Below are positions 58,728 to 64,000 of a DNA stretch of 64,000 nt, in pieces. A model generated the notes under the pieces. The model had not been told where the DNA came from and searched no databases. It was given only the letters and a program-made list of their open reading frames with translations. How positions within the stretch are numbered: the first letter of the stretch is position 1; every line of letters starts with the position of its first letter. Origin of the DNA: Hofstenia miamia (lineage: Eukaryota; Xenacoelomorpha; Acoela); NCBI GenBank assembly GCA_004352715.1, contig SCFE01000006.1, positions 1,995,217 to 2,059,216 on the forward strand, written 5' to 3'. The position numbers and the translations under genes were made by a program.

Positions 58728-58740
58728 TCTTACGTTGGAG
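58681..58740 (-). CDS. LRRC71: LRRC71 exon with start codon
   Basis: The acceptor is tttgtag|CTCC and the donor ACAAG|gtaaga. ATG at 58727 starts MAFRKQKLTLGTAVT and leaves in phase 2. The acceptor implies an upstream non-coding exon. A donor CTGCAG|gtaaaa near 58920 is a candidate end of that exon. Confidence 0.75.
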
Positions 58741-60494
58741 CTACAAAGAAAATGGAAAGTCAGAAACAGGTGTAGAAAATATCATTAGTGACAATTAGTC
58801 TATGAAAGAGTCTCGATTAAACAGGTGCCTGCAGAGCATTGTACTTATTTTGTCTACGAAATTGATTCTCGTTTTGGGAGCATTAAACCAAGAAAAGAGG
58901 ATATGTCAAATAGTTTTACCTGCAGGATTATTTCGACTTTTCATCAAGTGTATTAATGAAATTCAAGCAGTATATTTTTAACTACAGACTAAATGACTTG
59001 CATTAAATATTTCTTTTTATTGTTACCATTAGAAATTGATTAAGGATTCACGTTATTGACTTTGTAGTACTGCAAATTTGGTAATGCTTAAACATTAAAG
59101 TTATTTCATGAAACAAGCTGATATGAAATATTAAATGCTAAACTAAACATTTTTAACAAATTTTGATTTACTTGCCAATTGTCTGGTAGTTTCTCATTGA
59201 CTAAGAAATTTCAATTTATCTAATATTTTTAAATTAATAAAATGTAGTTGTGGACTCCGCATGCATTATTGTTATTTACCCTACCCTGCCCTCAGATATC
59301 TAATACACAAATGAATGTGTCAACAGCTTTATAAAATCTGAAGGGAATAAATTAAATTCAGTCTAGGATTTCTACATTTACCTTAGGGTTGAAGTTATGT
59401 GTATATGGTTAGTCTAGTTTTAGGTGTCAACCATTAGATATTGTCTAAATCTGCACGAATTCAAAATTATAAATCATACATCATTAATTTGCATCGAATA
59501 TAAGCATGCTGACATTAAAGGAATCTGCTAAAGATTGCGTGGTTACTTTGCAAAAAAATTAAAGCATGGGTATACACTATCACTTAATGACATTAGAACA
59601 ACTTCAATTGTTTTTCAAAGTGAGCGGCATTTCCACAATTCTTTCAAATATACGTACTTAAGTTGCAAGGCAGAATATAATTTAGAACAAGTATTTAATG
59701 TATACATCGATATTTTTGCATTTTTATAAAATTATGCTTAAAATTCAATGAATTTGGAGTTTTCATTCATTTTTAACTCAGAACCTATTCTTATCTAGCT
59801 CAAAATCGCAAAACAAAAATGGAATAAACTTGGTCAGTAAATGTCTATTTTTAAGGCATTACCGGTGGAAACGGGCCGTATAAATGCAACGAAAGACCTC
59901 TTTGCTTACTGATAAGAAACAGTTGTTTGCACAAAAAATACAATATGGAAATTTATTCTTTTATTTTAAGTGAAGATATTTAATCATGCTAGTCAGTTCG
60001 TGGGAAAGAAACTAAAAATGTATACAAGTTAATTTAGCAAGATTTGCACACAAAGATTAAAACATCCATGCACAAACTCATAGAAAGATTCAAACCTAGC
60101 ATGTGTGTATATGACTCAATATACTTTTCAATTCATTTTGGCATTTACACGTGAGTGTGACCTATTCAGTAATGCTAGTCAATATTAAATAAATGTGTCG
60201 TGGGTTTTGATATGACAGGCTTATTATTTGATTCGTTGCATTTTTAAGCATGTATTCTAAGATATAATATGATAATGTTATTCAGTCAGGAATGCCAAGC
60301 GATATTGTTCTATGTGCCAGTATGAATTTTAATCTTAAAATTTTCACCAATGCTGAAGTAATTTTAAATCTGATTCTGATGATATCTTTTCATTCAATGG
60401 TTGATATTAGAAGGTTTATATGATCGAAATTGAATGTTGGATAAAACTCCCAGTCTATTGATTGATTTTAGACAATACTTATGGCTCAATTTAC
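58741..60494. other. Upstream flank of LRRC71
   Basis: It probably includes 5' untranslated exon(s) and promoter. A donor-like CTGCAG|gtaaaa on the - strand near 58920 could end an untranslated exon. Otherwise nothing recognised. Confidence 0.4.
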
Positions 60495-60609
60495 CTGCTT
60501 GAACTAGAAGACTTTTTTCTTCTTGTTGGTGATGAAGTAATCGGTCTTGTATGAAGCATTTTGAAAATTCACAATTAGGCCTAAAGAATTCTTCCATGTA
60601 TACATCCAT
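60495..60609 (-). CDS. Orphan exon candidate
   Basis: Acceptor tataattag|ATGG and donor CAAGCAG|gtaaat bound an open frame, MDVYMEEFFRPNCEFSKCFI then QDRLLHHQQEEKSLLVQA, leaving in phase 1. Composition looks coding. Joining it to the LRRC71 exon at 58740 hits a stop, so it is not simple extra LRRC71 coding sequence. It may be an untranslated LRRC71 exon or belong to another - strand gene. The family is not recognised. Confidence 0.35.
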
Positions 60610-60636
60610 CTAATTATAAATTTGCTAAAATATCAT

Positions 60637-60644
<8 letters not shown>

Positions 60645-60689
<45 letters not shown>
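60645..60689. repeat. (TA)n microsatellite
   Basis: About 45 bases of uninterrupted TA. Confidence 0.95.
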
Positions 60690-60691
<2 letters not shown>

Positions 60692-61902
60692 GTTTTAACG
60701 CCATCTAGCGAAAAATATATTTAATTTTCTATGTTTAAATATTGTATTTTTAATTTTTCAATATAAATTTGCAAATTTAAAATGGGAATTCATAAAAGTT
60801 TAAACAGGCCATAACGCTGAAAGTTATTGATGTTGTAAGTTTCTAATTCCAACTTCATCAATAATGTATATTTTAATATATTCAATACCTTTATCTACAT
60901 CTTAGAAAGGTTAAATAGCATGCCGAAAGGATCGTCCACTTTGAACCCTCTTTAAAGCTGCTTGCTTTGGCTCTTTCAAGTTTGAAATGATATCGTCAGC
61001 TAAAAACTACAAAATCAGCAAAGATGGAAATATTTAGTTTTTGCAAAGAAACATAATGTGACAAAATCAAATTACAAACTTTAAATTTCTTTTTCGTTGG
61101 AAATGTCATTTATTAGATAATTTCGGTGGTATTTTGTTTACTTGAGTTTTTGCTTACTAATATTGAATTTCATTGGTCGCTTGACTCCTGAATTTAAATT
61201 TGTTAGCTGTTTATGTATGCTTTTATCTATCACACACACACACAAGATATTCATTTGACCATTTTAATATTGTTAAATTTTTTGTAAAATGACTTTTCCG
61301 CAGAATTTAATATAAGTTAAGCAACCCTTTGCTTAAGTCGCTTTCTTGCTTTTTTATAACAATCTCTAAGAATATCTTTAGCTAAGCTTTTAGCAAACAA
61401 CAATATTTCGTGAAAAGACCCCTTTAATTTATATATTTAAGTATTTCATTTTATTACTTTTATGTTTTATTAGTTGTGTAACTAATAGAGCATCACTTCG
61501 ATACAAGAGACTAGAGGCAACCAAAACAGACTGTTTCAAATCATCTCTAGTATTAGTAATAGGTGAGTAGTTGTAAGGATTTTACATGTACCATGCAAAG
61601 CTGTGTCTTATCAAAACCTAATGAGCCAAGACCTAGGCTCACTAGGTTATTAGGTTCGTTCTTAGGTTCACAAAACGATGTCTTCAGTACCGCTTCTCTA
61701 GTTGTTATTGCATTTGGACCTCGTAACTGTATGTAACAGTACCTTCCTCTATTTCAATAATACAATTAAATAAACTCCAATTAGAATCTTCCACTGCATC
61801 GTGTCTCAAAGGTGAACATTCTACTACATATGAAACACTAGAAAAATACATGTGCCAATTGTGCAGCCCTGCACATAAATGTCATTGTATAAAATGTTTC
61901 TA
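60690..61902. other. AT-rich spacer
   Basis: Holds a short (CA)n tract near 61231 and repeated aggtt words near 61640-61670. No gene was seen. Confidence 0.5.
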
Positions 61903-62817
61903 TTTTCTTACAATTCAAAAAGCTTCTCTCGTTTTTCAACATAACATTTCAGTTATTTAAAATTAAAAATTAACATTTTAAAGGTTAGAATATTTTTAGG
62001 CTAGAATAGTTATTTATTATTTGGAGGACGAAATTTAAAAAAGTGTTTGCTAGACAAATTGACATAAGTTAATGCTACATTATTGAGATTCACATATTTC
62101 AAAATTTAAGTTAGCTGAAGCGGGGAACTACAACATAAAAACAAGAAATAAGTTGAAGAAATTATCCAAATTTATCTACATTTCATAAGTTAAATAACGT
62201 ATTTAATTACTTCAGGTCAAATCTTTTCGCATTTGTAATAATTGAATTTATTTTCAAAGGGTAAATTTATAAATTATAATTTTACATCGTTATGTTTGCT
62301 AATATCGCAAAAAGCTAATAAGTAGAGCTAAGCAAAATTCAATAAAACACAGCTTACCTNTTTTCTTACAATTCAAAAAGCTTCTCTCGTTTTTCAACAT
62401 AACATTTCAGTTATTTAAAATTAAAAATTAACATTTTAAAGGTTAGAATATTTTTAGGCTAGAATAGTTATTTATTATTTGGAGGACGAAATTTAAAAAA
62501 GTGTTTGCTAGACAAATTGACATAAGTTAATGCTACATTATTGAGATTCACATATTTCAAAATTTAAGTTAGCTGAAGCGGGGAACTACAACATAAAAAC
62601 AAGAAATAGGTTGAAGAAATCATCCAAATTTATCTACATTTCATAAGTTAAATAACGTATTTAATTACTTCAGGTCAAATCTTTTCGCATTTGTAATAAT
62701 TGAATTTATTTTCAAAGGGTAAATTTATAAATTATAATTTTACATCGTTATGTTTGCTAATATCGCAAAAAGCTAATAAGTAGAGCTAAGCAAAATTCAA
62801 TAAAACACAGCTTACCT
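61903..62817. repeat. 457-bp direct duplication joined by a single n
   Basis: 61903-62359 and 62361-62817 both run from ttttcttacaattcaaaaag to acacagcttacct, with one n at 62360 between them. I see only two substitutions. The near identity and the lone n indicate an unresolved assembly overlap (haplotype or contig end), not a true tandem repeat. Confidence 0.88.
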
Positions 62818-63119
62818 TGTCAGGTAGTCAATGGAAGCTTTATTAAAATTGACCCATTGTTCATTTTGGCAGGATTTCAAGATTTATTGACAAAATAAAT
62901 ATATATCATACGAAATAAAGCAAATGTCAATCAGGACAAGTATGCTCCAAGTCAAGGTATAGGAATCGTTTACACAAATACCTCAGACCTCTAAACCTAT
63001 ATCACCAATCACTACTACTTCTTCAAAAATGTTATAGAAAAACTTTCAAAATAAATTTTACTTCAAATGAAAGATAAGAATTTTACATTCCAAAAGAATG
63101 ATTTATCTGCTCGAGATTA

Positions 63120-63995
63120 ATTGATGCATTTATTGATGATGATAATAAAAAATTTGAAAGTGCCTATTGCCATATTATGTTGCATCTATCTCAAAAGTGC
63201 ACTGGCCTTCCTACTAAATGCCTTGAGGCTATCCAACATTATGAAAAACATTTTATTTTATTACTCTTTGCTCAAAATGTGTTGATAATGGAAACCGAGA
63301 TATACTTCTATTAAGCAAAGCCTTAGGTAATGGCATTGTGAAAAAAGTGTCTAACTTAGAAAACCTTTTAAAAGATTCTGTTAAAGAAATGAATTATAAC
63401 TTAAAAAAACACCTGCAAAGAAATCAATAAAAAACGCTTAAATCTACGTAAGCTAGAAGAAAATTTTGAGATATTTAATGAAGAGATAAAAGTGACACTA
63501 GAAAAGCTCAACAATGTAAGTTCCTCTTCTAATGCAAAATGAATTGTTCTCTTCACTCAAATTTGGTTTATCCTGAACATCAAAAAATAATAATTATTTA
63601 TGGCATCCCAGAGGCAGAAAAAGGTAACAATTCTTTAATTCATGATAAAAATGATATAAAAATATTTTTAACTGTCTAAGTATTGATTTTCTTGTATTCT
63701 AAATACTAATAGACTTGGAAAATTTTCTAATGATAAAGGAAGACCCGTTCTTGTTGATGTTGGCAATATCTGGACAAGACGTCTGATTTTTTCTAGTGCT
63801 CCAACACTTGTTCATTATTCCCCACTACGCATTTATATTAAAGGAGAACTTAGCCCAGAAGATAGAAATCTTGAAAACATATCCTTAAAAAAAGATATGA
63901 ACTAATTAAATCGGGTATTGAAAAATCTGCTCTTCGAATCAAAAACTTAAGACTGCTCAAAGATCGGATTGAAGTTCCTATTCAAGTGGACTGAC
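63120..63995 (+). mobile_element. CR1-like LINE ORF1, running off the right edge
   Basis: + strand frames carry a PHD-finger remnant (YCHIMLHLSQKCTGLPTK near 63165; in a shifted frame LCSKCVDNGNRDIL). A coiled-coil-like stretch follows (SKALGNGIVKKVSNLENLLK, 63310-63420). Then come QKIIIYGIPEAEKGN and NRLGKFSNDKGRPVLVDVGN, then KGELSPEDRNLE and KRYELIKSGIEKSALRIKN. The same ORF1 blocks, including RPVLVDVGNIW and ELSP, appear on the - strand at 6480-7240, so this is a second member of that LINE family. Frameshifts are present. Endonuclease and RT should follow beyond 64000. Confidence 0.82.
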
Positions 63996-64000
63996 TAGAT

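Noticed and set aside
59535-59729. A 64-codon + strand frame
   Set aside because: No start context, splice sites or family resemblance; expected by chance.

Overview
This is a stretch of AT-rich eukaryotic (metazoan) nuclear DNA. Genes are split into short exons with GT..AG introns. (TA)n microsatellites are everywhere and most assembly gaps sit on them. Transposon relics of many classes fill introns and intergenic space. A low-GC genome loaded with CR1-like LINEs, hAT, Tc1/mariner and piggyBac-like elements fits a cnidarian, perhaps a hydrozoan such as Hydra. That placement is inference; no sequence here proves it.

Two host genes can be assembled from exons whose splice sites and reading phases agree. 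(1) On the + strand, about 18.5-26.6 kb (possibly with a first exon near 10 kb), lies a gene for a divergent arrestin-domain (alpha-arrestin/ARRDC-like) protein of about 320-359 residues. (2) On the - strand, from 58.7 kb down to 36.9 kb, lies a gene of at least 16 recognisable coding exons for a leucine-rich-repeat protein that matches LRRC71 domain by domain. At its 3' end are two alternative last exons that look like copies of each other. The two genes converge, and about 10 kb of transposon-rich DNA separates them.

Layout. 0-9 kb: an RLE-type LINE split by a non-autonomous hAT element with a perfect 8-bp target duplication; a - strand CR1-like LINE (PHD-finger ORF1, endonuclease, RT) split by a long foldback element; a Tc1/mariner relic. 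10-27 kb: the arrestin gene, whose introns or flanks hold a TIR element, two oppositely oriented LINE pieces, a second copy of the Tc1/mariner relic and a possible hAT. 27-36 kb: a ZMYM1-like hAT C-terminus, a foldback MITE, a possible P-element-like relic, a TTAA-flanked piggyBac-type element, an unexplained cluster of short ORFs (32.5-34.9 kb) and a LINE RT C-terminus. 36.9-58.7 kb: LRRC71, with hAT fragments, hAT MITEs, a 1-kb gap and a tandem intron duplication. 58.7-64 kb: upstream flank with one orphan exon candidate, a duplicated block joined by a single n, and a + strand LINE ORF1 running off the right edge.

No tRNA, rRNA, CRISPR or prokaryotic operon was seen. Protein family calls come from pattern recognition by eye; no search was run.
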